Shown here: piece after piece, positions 28,004-36,893 of the stretch | How positions within the stretch are numbered: the first letter of the stretch is position 1 | How the letters are laid out: each line of letters begins with the position of its first letter | Assembly: GCF_013408425.1 (NCBI RefSeq) | Contig: NZ_JACBYV010000001.1 | Span: 434,001 to 498,000 of the forward strand | DNA: 64,000 nt | Direction: 5' to 3' | Source: Pseudomonas flavescens | GTDB lineage: Bacteria > Pseudomonadota > Gammaproteobacteria > Pseudomonadales > Pseudomonadaceae | The notes under the pieces: model-generated | Told to the model about the DNA's origin: nothing | Database searches by the model: none | Seen by the model: the letters and a program-made list of their open reading frames with translations, nothing else | Translations under genes and position numbers: made by a program

Positions 28004-28029
28004 GGGCCTTCAGAGCATTCTGAAGGCCC
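28004..28029. terminator. Bidirectional terminator hairpin between convergent genes
   Basis: An 11-base perfect stem (GGGCCTTCAGA with TCTGAAGGCCC) and a 4-base loop lie between the lipoprotein gene and the convergent chemoreceptor gene. No strong U-run follows on either strand. Confidence 0.55.
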
Positions 28030-28056
28030 TGCCCATGACCCAGGGCGCTGCTGTTC

Positions 28057-29364
28057 CTAGCGAAGGTCCAGTGCCACACGGCTGACGGCCTCGACCACTT
28101 GCCTTGCGCCTTGCTGAATGTTGGTGATCGCGACGCCCGCCTGTTCAGCCAACTCCAGGCCTTTGCCGGCCTGGTCGCGGCTCTGTTGGATATTCACGGC
28201 CGCGCGCTTGGCCAGCTCCTGATTCTGATCGACGACGTTGACGATCTCCTGAGTCGCGGAACTGGTTCGTGCCGCCAGCTTGCGGATTTCATCCGCGACG
28301 ACGGAAAAACCGCGCCCTTGCTCGCCCGCCCGCGCGGCTTCGATCGCCGCATTCAGTGCGAGCAGGTTGGTCTGTTCGGCGATGCCACTGATGGTTTCCA
28401 CGATGGCGCTAATCAACACCGACTGCGAGCCGAGCGCGTCCATGCTCTGGGTGACGGACTGCATCTGCTCGGCGATCTTTTTCATGGCCACCACGGCCTC
28501 TCCGACCACGGCAGTGCCGTTTTCCGCGCTTACATCGGTGCGTTGCGATACCTCGTAGGCGACCTCGGCGGCATGTTTGACTTCGTTCTCTTTCTCGACC
28601 TGATCGGTTACCACGCTGGCGAACTTGGCCACTTTGTAGAGCTGGCCTTTGCCATTGACGATAGGGTTGTAAGTGGCTTCAAGCCAGACGGTCTTGCCCT
28701 TCTTGTCGATACGCCTGAATCGCCCGGCGACGAATTCGCCACGGTTGAGTTGGTTCCAGAACTCGGTGTAATGGGGCGAGGCGATGTCTTCGGGCGTGCA
28801 GAACATTCGATGATGCTTGCCTTCGATTTCATTGAAGGCATAGCCCATCGAGTTGAGAAAGTTCTGGTTGGCCGAAAGAATGCGGCCATCGAGCGAGAAC
28901 TGGATGACGGCAGTGGATTTGGTCAGCGCGGCCGAGAGCTCGAGGCCATCGAGTGACTCGATGTCCAGGCCATCACTGAATACATAGCCCAGTATGGTTC
29001 GCTTCCCATTGTCGGTTCTCGAATGGAACCAGCGGATATTCAGCTTGGTGCCAGCCCTGCTGGCGCCGTGATAGTTGCATTGCAAGGGCAGCACATCTTG
29101 CGGGTAAGGTCCCGCAGCGAGGCCTTTCAATTTGGTTTTATCCAGTTCGCCAATGCAAAGCAGATCGAAAATGCCTTTTCCCAGCAGCTGTTCACGGGCG
29201 AGGCCCATCAAGCCGCACAGTGCATCGCTTACCGAGATGACCCTGCACTCACCGTCGAGCTTGATCGTCGGGCACTGCAGTTCCAAAAGCTCCATGGCCT
29301 GCTGCAACTGCTCGAGATCGTTAGCCAGTTTCGTCAGATCATGCTTCAGATGTCGATTGAACAT
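28057..29364 (-). CDS. Soluble PAS-PAS-MCP receptor, BdlA-like
   Basis: This 435-residue protein has no membrane segment. Two PAS domains (about 28-130 and 150-265; the second contains [20 protein letters not shown] and [21 protein letters not shown]) precede a short MCP signalling domain with the canonical tip ([20 protein letters not shown]). Architecture and length match P. aeruginosa BdlA (417 residues), which links redox or energy signals and c-di-GMP to biofilm dispersal. A diguanylate cyclase gene lies 222 bases upstream on the same strand, which fits. Whether it signals through a chemotaxis array cannot be told. Confidence 0.85.
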   Translation of the reverse strand: MFNRHLKHDLTKLANDLEQLQQAMELLELQCPTIKLDGECRVISVSDALCGLMGLAREQLLGKGIFDLLCIGELDKTKLKGLAAGPYPQDVLPLQCNYHGASRAGTKLNIRWFHSRTDNGKRTILGYVFSDGLDIESLDGLELSAALTKSTAVIQFSLDGRILSANQNFLNSMGYAFNEIEGKHHRMFCTPEDIASPHYTEFWNQLNRGEFVAGRFRRIDKKGKTVWLEATYNPIVNGKGQLYKVAKFASVVTDQVEKENEVKHAAEVAYEVSQRTDVSAENGTAVVGEAVVAMKKIAEQMQSVTQSMDALGSQSVLISAIVETISGIAEQTNLLALNAAIEAARAGEQGRGFSVVADEIRKLAARTSSATQEIVNVVDQNQELAKRAAVNIQQSRDQAGKGLELAEQAGVAITNIQQGARQVVEAVSRVALDLR

Positions 29365-29586
29365 GCTCGCTCCTAAAATGAGTGAAAGTGCCTACTCAGG
29401 CGTCTATCTGGCTCTGCACATATGCATGATGCAGGTTGCAGCTTCTCTCGCGGCTGGAGTGCCATCGCGATGCTTGGGGTTGGTTTGTCTGCGCCTGCAG
29501 TGAGTTTTCGTTTGAACTGAACTGGGTGAACGCAACGTACGGCCGCGCAAGAGTCGCTGTAACGGTTGCACCTGCGGCGAAGAAAC

Positions 29587-30600
29587 TCAGCAGGTGGTGC
29601 TGACTCTGTTCTTTCCGGTGTGCTTTGCCCGGTACAGGCATCGGTCACCGCGCACGAGGATTTCGGACAGCGGCTCTCCCTTCGCGAACGGGACCAGCCC
29701 AGCGCTGATGGTGAAGCCCACGGGAGACCTCTCACCGTGCCTGACTGCATCCAGCAATCGTTGCGCATAGGCCAAGGCGGTCTGCTCGGATAGCGTATCG
29801 ATGACCACCGCGAACTCTTCACCGCCAATGCGCCCGTAGACAGCACTTCCCTCTACGGCCCGAAAGCAACTCGCCATGGCACAGAGCACTTGATCGCCCA
29901 CATCGTGGCCATGGGCGTCATTGATCTTTTTGAAGTCATCGACATCAATCATCAGAAAGAAGCCCCCGGGCCTGGTTTCCGTGAAAGTCTTCAGCTTTTC
30001 CATCAAGGCACGCCGGTTGTAGATCGAGGTCAGGTAATCCGTTTCGGCAATCATTCTGTAGTGCGCCTCGCCCGCCAGCGTGTCTTCCAGTGACTGCCAG
30101 TAAGTTCGGTTATTGATCAGCCCTAGCGAAATGGAACTCACGAAGAGAACGGCGATGTAGGTCTGGTCTGAACTGCCTGACAAATTCTCGGTTAACGGAA
30201 AGACGATGGCCCAGGTTGCAATGGCCGCGATCACGAAGTCTATTTTCTTCCGAATCAAAAGCGATTCACCTGTCACGCAGATGATTGAGAATGCAAGAGA
30301 GAAATGGGTGTGCAGGTAGGGCTCCCTGTCGAATAAAAATTTATAGCTGAGTACGAATACGGCAACGAACAACAGGCCGCTGAAACGCCACGCAACTATC
30401 GATTTCGCGTACGCCTGCATGAGAAGAAGAAAAAACAGGGCCACCAGGGGAAGCAACGTGAACGCCGAGAAAAAATCCGCGCCACGAATCAATTGCACAA
30501 TCCCCCAACTCATTATTGCCAGTAACTGAGTAGTGGCGATTCCTTTGCGCAGCAACGCGATCGTTCGTTGCTGATCCAATGTCAGGGTAATCATAGTCAC
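29587..30600 (-). CDS. Membrane diguanylate cyclase (GGDEF)
   Basis: A 337-residue protein with five or six N-terminal membrane helices (about 20-165) and a C-terminal GGDEF domain (about 175-335). The active-site motif is GGEEF at 259-263, and the metal-binding DVDDFKKIND is present, so c-di-GMP synthesis is expected. The RxxD inhibitory site five residues before it is absent (EGSA), so product inhibition is unlikely. Its start overlaps the stop of the upstream tandem winged-helix gene by four bases, implying translational coupling. The stop lies 222 bases ahead of the BdlA-like gene. Confidence 0.9.
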   Translation of the reverse strand: MTMITLTLDQQRTIALLRKGIATTQLLAIMSWGIVQLIRGADFFSAFTLLPLVALFFLLLMQAYAKSIVAWRFSGLLFVAVFVLSYKFLFDREPYLHTHFSLAFSIICVTGESLLIRKKIDFVIAAIATWAIVFPLTENLSGSSDQTYIAVLFVSSISLGLINNRTYWQSLEDTLAGEAHYRMIAETDYLTSIYNRRALMEKLKTFTETRPGGFFLMIDVDDFKKINDAHGHDVGDQVLCAMASCFRAVEGSAVYGRIGGEEFAVVIDTLSEQTALAYAQRLLDAVRHGERSPVGFTISAGLVPFAKGEPLSEILVRGDRCLYRAKHTGKNRVSTTC

Positions 30601-31463
30601 TCATCAAAGGAGCCAAGCTCTTGAACCTCACCCAGTTCTACGCTGACGAGAGTGATGGCAAATGTGCAGGCCATCATCGTTCGCACGAAAGACTCGAACT
30701 TCGGGGTTACTTCGACGATATTTTTATGATTTTTGAAATAACCTCTGGTTTCGCCCTCTCGAACCAGTCGCATCAGGTGCGTACTGGATACGCATAACAG
30801 TGAAGACAATGCCGCGTAGGTTGAGGATTTGTAACCACCCTGTTCGTTACGGTTCTTCGACATGTCGATGTACAGCGCAAGTACCAACATGTAGCCGCCA
30901 TCTCTGTTCAACATCCAATGCGCGTCCGGGACGATGATATCCAGCGTGCATCTGGCATCGAGAAGCTGTGCGAAGCCTCTCAGGAAGTGCTCGGACCTGC
31001 ATGACGAGTTGGAGGTAGTGAGAAACCTCAGATTCTCCATGCTCAATGACGCCAGGGGTAGCAAATGGGTGTCCAGAATCGCTTTCGTTTCGGCCAGAGC
31101 CTGAGCCGATGGTTCGTATACGCGCAGGCGCCCATTGCTGGGATGGGTAATTATGGTCATGCGCTTGGTGATCAGGAAGAATGAAAAGTAGGACTCCAAT
31201 GTATTCTTTGACAAATACCCACGTTCTTCACAGAAAGACCTTACGACGGAAAGCGTCATGCCTTTGGTCGAATAGAACTTCGACAGCAAGGCCAGCGCCA
31301 CCATGTAGCGATCGCTCTTGAAAAGTGTTTTATAGAACAGAGGGTTTAATTTGTACCTGGCCATCATCAGGTCGTAGTGATCGTTGATGACCGCTTCGAT
31401 ATCGCTATTCAGTAATTGTTTAGTGATACGATCTACACGTTCCCGAATGCATGCGTGTTTCAT
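30597..31463 (-). CDS. Unknown protein with two probable winged-helix domains
   Basis: I do not recognise this 288-residue family. Two segments look like winged helix-turn-helices: about 65-125 (TLSVVRSFCEERGYLSKNTLESYF, then a wing ending RLRVYEPS) and about 215-265 (TYAALSSLLCVSSTHLMRLVREGETRGYF, then NIVEVTPKF). It may therefore be a regulator. It has no signal peptide. The ATG at 31463 has TGAGG upstream; a GTG at 31481 is in frame. It overlaps the diguanylate cyclase by four bases, so the two likely act together. Base composition is clearly more AT-rich than flanking genes, suggesting transfer. Confidence 0.7.
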   Translation of the reverse strand: MKHACIRERVDRITKQLLNSDIEAVINDHYDLMMARYKLNPLFYKTLFKSDRYMVALALLSKFYSTKGMTLSVVRSFCEERGYLSKNTLESYFSFFLITKRMTIITHPSNGRLRVYEPSAQALAETKAILDTHLLPLASLSMENLRFLTTSNSSCRSEHFLRGFAQLLDARCTLDIIVPDAHWMLNRDGGYMLVLALYIDMSKNRNEQGGYKSSTYAALSSLLCVSSTHLMRLVREGETRGYFKNHKNIVEVTPKFESFVRTMMACTFAITLVSVELGEVQELGSFDE

Positions 31464-31648
31464 ATAGGCCTCAGGCCACACGATAATTCATAGATGTCAT
31501 GTGGCTATCATTGAGGGCTCACTATACACAGGCTTCGGAGTAACGCCACGATTACCCAGAAATGTTCCAGAAATCGCTGCTACCCTTGAAGAAATAGGGC
31601 GCGCGCCCAAAAAACGCGCCAAGCTGAACCGGGTGGGGCGCCGCTTGT

Positions 31649-31909
31649 TCATGCGCAAGGATTATCAGGCGCTGGTTTCTGTTGGCTGCAAAGTGATTCC
31701 CGTGCGCGCAACAGGCTTCTTTCGAGATCGAGCATCACCTGCATGACCAAGAGCCTGTTTCTGAGTTGCCCGTCACTGAATACACGCACGGCAATGACGT
31801 TTCCATCCAGGTCTTCGCAGACAATGGTAAGTCGGTCGGGCTGCCGCTCGGTGTTGACGTTGTAGATGCCTTGGAAAGTACGCGTCAGTGATTTAAGAAG
31901 AAGGTTCAT
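31649..31909 (-). CDS. DUF3509-like small protein
   Basis: The 86-residue product (starting MNLLLKSLTRTFQGIYNVN) has the layout of the Pseudomonas DUF3509 family: an N-terminal helix, a four-strand core (DRLTIVCEDLDGNVIAVRVFSDGQL) and a final helix (MQVMLDLERSLLRARE). Function is unknown. The frame continues upstream to 32041, but the MNLLL start gives the usual length; its ribosome site is poor. A plus-strand frame at 31501-31746 overlaps it and is rejected. Confidence 0.6.
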   Translation of the reverse strand: MNLLLKSLTRTFQGIYNVNTERQPDRLTIVCEDLDGNVIAVRVFSDGQLRNRLLVMQVMLDLERSLLRARESLCSQQKPAPDNPCA

Positions 31910-32171
31910 AGGCACTCGATTGATTCCTGACAAAATCCGCAACCCGCGCGAATAACTCGCGGATTCGAATAAGTGCAGGCTACGCATCCACTCATGGCAT
32001 ATCCATGCTGCCCGAGTAACCATTTCTGGGTGATTCAGCATCTACCATGTTGAACGCCGGCATGAAACGGGGAACTACGAAAGATTATTCGACCCGATCT
32101 TCAAAGGCGATAGATGTATCGAAGTTGATCAGCAGATAACTACAGTTTGTATAGGGATATATCGATGCTTA

Positions 32172-32390
32172 TCAGGCCTCCTGTTGCGCATTCAGGCAGG
32201 AGAGAATCACTCGATTGATGGCGTCGAATAACTGTTGGTCCATGCGCAGCATGGCTTCGCCAGCCAGCAGAATACTGAAGACCGAACCCAAGGCGATGCC
32301 GATCACCAGCGGGCAGGCCCAGTTACCGAGCACCTTCGCCAGCCGGCGCTCAGACCCCGTGCGCATGGCTGGCATGGCCTGCTCGAACAT
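32172..32390 (-). CDS. Small membrane protein of a phage-type cassette
   Basis: The 72-residue product has one hydrophobic segment (WACPLVIGIALGSVFSILLAG) and a hydrophilic C-terminal helix. I chose ATG 32390 with GGGG just upstream; longer frames start at 32471. It overlaps the upstream 103-residue gene by about 40 bases, a compact layout seen in phage operons. Function unknown. Confidence 0.5.
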   Translation of the reverse strand: MFEQAMPAMRTGSERRLAKVLGNWACPLVIGIALGSVFSILLAGEAMLRMDQQLFDAINRVILSCLNAQQEA

Positions 32391-32661
32391 ACCCCAGGGC
32401 ACGGCGCAGTGCGTTGCCGCGGCGCTGGCGGGCGCAGCGATCCAGTACCTCGGCCGCAGCGGGCCGGGCATGGGTTTCGCGCATCAGCAGGTAGGGGTAG
32501 CAGCGCAACGCCCATTGCCCTCTCAGGGCGGCACGCGGCGGGACCGGGTGCATGGTATGCACGGGAAGGGCGCGCGCCTTGCCGCTGCGGCTTTTGACCA
32601 ACAGGCAGAGCAAACCTAGACCACGGTAAAGGCCAGACGCGGGTCCCTGCCCGCCGCTCAT
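32350..32661 (-). CDS. Hypothetical basic protein downstream of the AlpA-like gene
   Basis: The product has 103 residues and is arginine-rich (ARPAAAEVLDRCARQRRGNALRRALGY). It starts at ATG 32661, overlapping the AlpA-like stop by four bases, so it is translationally coupled to it. No family is recognised; a similar small gene follows the excisionase-like gene in Pf-type phages, which is suggestive only. Confidence 0.5.
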   Translation of the reverse strand: MSGGQGPASGLYRGLGLLCLLVKSRSGKARALPVHTMHPVPPRAALRGQWALRCYPYLLMRETHARPAAAEVLDRCARQRRGNALRRALGYVRAGHASHAHGV

Positions 32662-32873
32662 GATGACCACTCCTGCCCGAGCAGCCAGCGCCTTAGCATC
32701 GCGCTGTTCACCAGGCGCCGTTTACCGAGTTTTACCGTAGGGAGTACACCGCGCATGGCCCAGCTGCGGGCGGTGTCGTAAGTGATGCCATTGCGATCTG
32801 CCCAGGTTTCGATGGTTTCAACGTCCTGTTGCGGGCCTATCAACTTGGAGGCGTCCAGCTCTTCCAGTCCCAT
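32658..32873 (-). CDS. AlpA/excisionase-like DNA-binding protein
   Basis: The 71-residue protein has a MerR/AlpA-type helix-turn-helix (about 20-65: VETIETWADRNGITYDTARSWAMRGVLPTVKLGKRRLVNSAMLRRWLLG by region). Such proteins act as phage excisionases or activators. It is divergent from a repressor-like gene, with three operator-like palindromes between and within. This is the layout of a phage lysogeny switch such as XisF/Pf4r of Pf phages. No integrase or structural genes are present, so it is a remnant or a domesticated switch. Confidence 0.7.
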   Translation of the reverse strand: MGLEELDASKLIGPQQDVETIETWADRNGITYDTARSWAMRGVLPTVKLGKRRLVNSAMLRRWLLGQEWSS

Positions 32874-32922
32874 GTCGTTCCGTGCCTATTCATGTCAATA
32901 TTCGAAGCAGCGAACTTGCCTC

Positions 32923-32978
32923 ATGGATTAAGTCCATATGGATATTATCCATAGAGGTTAATTATGGCAATATTCCAT
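32923..32978. promoter_or_regulatory. Three 15-base operator palindromes of a phage-type switch
   Basis: ATGGATTAAGTCCAT (32923-32937), ATGGATATTATCCAT (32938-32952) and ATGGCAATATTCCAT (32964-32978) share ATGG...CCAT arms. The first two abut, and the third begins exactly at the start codon of the repressor-like gene. The repressor ribosome site (AGAGG, 32953-32957) lies between sites two and three. Binding would therefore block both transcription and, possibly, readthrough into its own gene. Confidence 0.65.
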
Positions 32979-33266
32979 AAATGGTATTTCTCAATGGCTC
33001 AAGGTATGGCCAATAGAGCGCATCAATTGTTGAACGCAACCAGCCTCAAAGAGCTGGCTGAAGTGAACAGCAAGGACTACGTGCGCTGGCAGAGCATCAA
33101 GCGCGGCAAGGCTCGCATTGGTGCTGATGAGGTGGAGCATCTGGGGAAGATGTATCCGCAATATCGATGGTGGCTCATGACCGGTGAAGCCATGCCGGAC
33201 AAAGGGCAGATCAGCCCTGAGTGCAACAAGGCTGACCCGGACAAGGATGATCAGGACACGCCTTAA
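32964..33266 (+). CDS. Phage repressor-like helix-turn-helix protein
   Basis: The 100-residue protein has a helical DNA-binding region (about 18-75): RAHQLLNATSLKELAEVNSKDYVRWQSIKRGKARIG, then KMYPQYRWWLMTGE, a pattern common in small C-type phage repressors. The C-terminal tail is acidic and disordered. Start 32964 is fixed by AGAGG six bases upstream. The start codon lies inside the third operator palindrome, implying autoregulation. It is divergent from the AlpA-like gene. Confidence 0.72.
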   Translation: MAIFHKWYFSMAQGMANRAHQLLNATSLKELAEVNSKDYVRWQSIKRGKARIGADEVEHLGKMYPQYRWWLMTGEAMPDKGQISPECNKADPDKDDQDTP

Positions 33267-33506
33267 TCATCGAAGGTGTGGCAGCAGCGTGACGCGGCCG
33301 ATTGATTTGCCATGGCGGGTATTGGAGTGCGAGCTGATGGGACGATTTCGCATCGAGAATCCCGCGCAAATTTCTACCCCCATCACACCGCGAAAGGCCC
33401 GAACCGAAAACACGTGGCTTTTCTCGTTCGGTAACTTGGCAAACCAACCCCCCGGCTCTAGATTGCCCGCTGCGCAACCCGCGCCTCGTAGAAGGATTTA
33501 TGACTC

Positions 33507-34058
33507 ATGCTCGGTCGCAAGACGCTTCCGTTGTTCCTGCTGTGTAGCATCCTTTCCGCGCAGGCGCTGAGCCAGGTGTACACCTGGGTGGATGAGAATG
33601 GGCAGAAGCATTTCGGCAGCCAGCCCCCTGCCTCTGAGCGGCATGCCGAGCCTGTGAACATCAACCATGGGTATGTGGGCGATGGCCGAGCGGCGGCCCC
33701 TGCATTGCCGGCCCGCGGTGCTGGTGCTGACGCCGCTCCAGCCAAGGTCTCGAAGCGAGAGATGTGCAAGAGCGCCATGCGCTGGACGGCCATCGATATC
33801 GAGAACCTCAAGGAGATGGCCCTGGAGCGCAAGGAAGCCGGGCGAATCACTGCCGCCGAGTACGCGGAAGGGCAGAAGAACTTCGCCGGCATCGAGGAGC
33901 GGATCAGCATGCAGAACTGCGTCACCAGTTCGGGTGAGGACCAGCAGCGCTACGAATGCCTGTCCCGCGGGGCCGGCGTGATGGTCTGCTCGGGCCTGGC
34001 CGCCGCGGCGATGGAGGAGGGCATGGAAGAGGCCAGGAAGAAGATGAACAAGCGCTGA
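33507..34058 (+). CDS. DUF4124-containing secreted protein
   Basis: This 183-residue protein has a signal peptide (to about residue 22, LSAQALS) followed directly by the DUF4124 motif QVYTWVDENGQKHFGSQPP. A helical C-terminal region has four Cys (MCKSAMRW, MQNCVTS, YECLSRG, MVCSG) that could form two disulphides. DUF4124 proteins are periplasmic or envelope proteins of unknown function. It is monocistronic, between the phage-type switch and a chemoreceptor gene. Confidence 0.8.
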   Translation: MLGRKTLPLFLLCSILSAQALSQVYTWVDENGQKHFGSQPPASERHAEPVNINHGYVGDGRAAAPALPARGAGADAAPAKVSKREMCKSAMRWTAIDIENLKEMALERKEAGRITAAEYAEGQKNFAGIEERISMQNCVTSSGEDQQRYECLSRGAGVMVCSGLAAAAMEEGMEEARKKMNKR

Positions 34059-34266
34059 CGTTCAGCTACGCCGGCGCCGTATTGGGCGCTGCTTGCCAAG
34101 ACGCGCGTACATTCTTCATCGCGCTCGCGAACAGTCGGAGGGCATCGGCGGCTGGGTGATTTTCTGCGCAGTGCCGTGCGCCTGACCGCCGGTTACCGCA
34201 CTGCAACATATCCGTAACACAGCCTTCATAAAATCATCGCACTTCCCCCTCCTGTTCGAGTTTTCC

Positions 34267-35889
34267 ATGAGCCTTGGTCGTTCGCTGCGTGCCCAATTGG
34301 TGTTGCTGATTGGCGGTGGTCTGGTGTTGATGTTGTTGATTGCGCTGGCGGGTTTCGCGCTGTTGTCGCGGCAACTGGATGGCTATCAGGCGCTGCTCGG
34401 TGGCCCTCTCGAAGAGGCGCGTCAGGTGGATGCCGCCAACCTGGCGTTCAAGATTCAGGTGCAGGAATGGAAGAACGTCTTGCTGCGCGGCGCTGACCAG
34501 ACTCAGCGCAACCGTTACTGGCAGCAGTTTCAGGAAGAAGAGGGGCGCGTACAGGCGCAGATTGGTCACCTGATCGAAACCGCAGGCAGCGCCGAGCTGC
34601 GCCAGCGATTGAGCGAACTGCGCCGTGCACATGCCGAAATGGGCCAGGCCTATCGTCGTGGGTATGAGGCCTTTGCCGCGGCCGGGTTTTCCGCTCAGGC
34701 CGGCGACGCGGCAGTGAAGGGCATCGACCGGGCGACCACCGAGCAGTTGTCGTTGCTGGTCGACGAGCTGCACGAGCGCAGCCAGGCGAGCGCCACGCAA
34801 CTGAGCGAGATAGCCCGGCGCAGCGTGCTGTTCGGCAGCCTGGCGATGCTTGGGCTGGGAATACTGCTGGCGCTGTTCAGTGCCTGGCTGGTTAACCGGC
34901 GCATCACCACACCACTGCTGCAGGCCACCGGGCAGCTCGATCTGCTCAGCCGTGGGCAGTTCGGTGAGCGCCTGAGCGAAGGCCGTGAGGATGAAGTAGG
35001 GCACCTGGCCCAGGCCGCCAATCGCCTGCGCGAGTTCATGCAGGCGCTGTCCCAGCAACTGCGTCGCGGGACCAGCGAGCTGGATGCTGCCACCCACGAC
35101 CTGAGCAGCGTGGCCGGGCATATCGGCCACGGCATTCGCGAGCAGTTTTCGCGTACCGATCAGGTCGCCACGGCCATGCATGAGATGAGTGCGACGGCTG
35201 ATGAAGTGGCGCGGCATTCCGCTGCGGCGGCCCGTGCCGCTGACGAAGCCGATCAGGCTGCCGGGGAAGGCGAGGCGACCATGGCCAGCACCATCGCCAC
35301 CATCGAGCAGATGCACAGTGAGATCACCCGTACTTCTGAGGTGATCACCCGCCTGGAAAGCGACAGCGAGCGCATCGGCAGTGTGCTGGATGTGATCCGC
35401 GGCATCGCCGATCAGACCAACCTGCTGGCCCTCAACGCGGCCATCGAAGCCGCCCGGGCCGGTGATGCGGGCAGAGGCTTCGCGGTGGTGGCCGACGAAG
35501 TGCGCAATCTGTCGGTCCGCACCGCGAGCTCGATCAGCGAAATCCACCAATTGATCGCCAATGTGCAGAGCGCTTCGAAGGAAGCCACTGCGGCCATCAA
35601 TGCCGGTGCGCAGCAGAGCGCTGCGGGCCGTGCTCAGGTCGGCATGGCCGGCGAGCGTTTGCACAGCATCACCCAGGCGGTGGAGGCGATCCGTGACATG
35701 AACCGGCAGATCGCTACCGCTGCCGAGGAGCAGACCTCGGTCGCCGAAGACATCGCCCGCAACCTGGCGGAGATCGTTTCCATCGCCCAGAGCAACGAGG
35801 CCGACCTGCAGCGCAGCGAGTCGGCAAGCCGCGCCATGCAGGGGCTGTCCGGCGACCTGTCGACCCTGGCCGCGCGCCTCCGGGACTGA
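34267..35889 (+). CDS. Methyl-accepting chemotaxis protein
   Basis: A 540-residue transmembrane receptor: TM1 (about 10-33), a periplasmic four-helix-like sensor (34-190), TM2 (about 191-212), HAMP (about 212-265, [14 protein letters not shown]) and a signalling domain with the canonical tip ([26 protein letters not shown] by region). No C-terminal pentapeptide is present. The ligand is unknown; the domain resembles those of broad Pseudomonas chemoreceptors. It stands alone, facing a convergent LysE-type gene. Confidence 0.93.
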   Translation: MSLGRSLRAQLVLLIGGGLVLMLLIALAGFALLSRQLDGYQALLGGPLEEARQVDAANLAFKIQVQEWKNVLLRGADQTQRNRYWQQFQEEEGRVQAQIGHLIETAGSAELRQRLSELRRAHAEMGQAYRRGYEAFAAAGFSAQAGDAAVKGIDRATTEQLSLLVDELHERSQASATQLSEIARRSVLFGSLAMLGLGILLALFSAWLVNRRITTPLLQATGQLDLLSRGQFGERLSEGREDEVGHLAQAANRLREFMQALSQQLRRGTSELDAATHDLSSVAGHIGHGIREQFSRTDQVATAMHEMSATADEVARHSAAAARAADEADQAAGEGEATMASTIATIEQMHSEITRTSEVITRLESDSERIGSVLDVIRGIADQTNLLALNAAIEAARAGDAGRGFAVVADEVRNLSVRTASSISEIHQLIANVQSASKEATAAINAGAQQSAAGRAQVGMAGERLHSITQAVEAIRDMNRQIATAAEEQTSVAEDIARNLAEIVSIAQSNEADLQRSESASRAMQGLSGDLSTLAARLRD

Positions 35890-35949
35890 CCGCCGCTCCT
35901 CGCCGCATGCCTGCCATCGGGTGTGCGGTGAGCGCTTGCCCGGGTGCCA

Positions 35950-36585
35950 TCAGCCGATCAGCAACAGGCCCAGCATTCCCAGTGCCAGGGCGATCAAGAC
36001 CAGCCCCGAGAGCCGTTCGAGCAGCGGCAGCGCGCGCTGGAAACGCTGCAACACGCGCCCGTTGCCAATCGCCAGTGCCACCAGCAGGTCCCAGCCGAGC
36101 ACCACGGCGAACATCCACGCACCATAGAACAGCTTCCAGCCGGCGCTGCCGTGCGCGTTGCCGAGCATGCTCGCCAGGCTGACGTAGAACAGCGCGTTCT
36201 TGGGGTTGAGGATGCCCGACAGAAAACCCATGCCGGCCGCCTGCATCCAGTTGATTGGCCTGGCCGCTGCGGTGCCTTGCGCTGCCTGCAGCACGCTACT
36301 GCCCGCGTGGCGAATGAACAGCACGCCGAGGTAGAGCAGATACAGGCAGCCAACCAACTGCAGCACGATGAAGGCTGCGCTGCCTGGCTGCAGGGCCGAC
36401 ACTCCGGTAAACGCCGCGACGATGAACACCGCGTTGGCCAGCGCGATGCCCAGGCACGCGCCACTGGCGACCCGCCAACCGGCGGACAGCGACGTACGGG
36501 CCACCAGGAAGAAATCCGGGCCGGGGGAAAGCAGCGCCAGGAAGTGGGCGGCGGCAATGATCAGGAACTGCTGCATGGCGGGCAT
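35950..36585 (-). CDS. LysE/RhtB-family amino-acid exporter
   Basis: The 211-residue inner-membrane protein has six hydrophobic segments and the LysE signature LSPGPDFFLVARTSLSAGWR (about 18-37), then a conserved region GFLSGILNPKNALFYVSL. Members export amino acids or homoserine lactones. ATG 36585 and ATG 36576 are both possible; the frame is open to 36672, but that part lacks a good start. Substrate unknown. Confidence 0.88.
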   Translation of the reverse strand: MPAMQQFLIIAAAHFLALLSPGPDFFLVARTSLSAGWRVASGACLGIALANAVFIVAAFTGVSALQPGSAAFIVLQLVGCLYLLYLGVLFIRHAGSSVLQAAQGTAAARPINWMQAAGMGFLSGILNPKNALFYVSLASMLGNAHGSAGWKLFYGAWMFAVVLGWDLLVALAIGNGRVLQRFQRALPLLERLSGLVLIALALGMLGLLLIG

Positions 36586-36735
36586 CGCTTCGCGAGAAAA
36601 GATGCCGGAAGTTTGTGGGGCACGCGATGGGGCGGTATTGAAGGAAATCGTCAACGATGCCCGCCCCGTCACCTGATAGCCACTGGCCGCGGCTAGTCAA
36701 TAAATTGGCTTTCTTGCTAGGCTAAAAAACGACCA

Positions 36736-36755
36736 CGTCCATCGGAGTATGGACG
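36736..36755 (+). promoter_or_regulatory. Hairpin in the cdiB leader
   Basis: CGTCCAT and ATGGACG pair across a 6-base loop, 140-160 bases upstream of the cdiB start. It may be a leader structure or a terminator of read-through; no U-run follows. Confidence 0.3.
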
Positions 36756-36893
36756 GCCGGTCAACCAGGCCACGTTCGCTGAGGTTGTGAATCACGACAC
36801 ATGGCCGGGTTGGAAGGTGTGCAACAGGTCTCAGGTTGATGGCAAAGGTGGTGGCAAAATGCCTCGCCTCAAGGATGAACTTATTTTCCAGGT

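Noticed and set aside
31501..31746. An 81-codon plus-strand frame
   Set aside because: It overlaps the better supported DUF3509-like gene on the other strand and starts at a GTG without a ribosome site.
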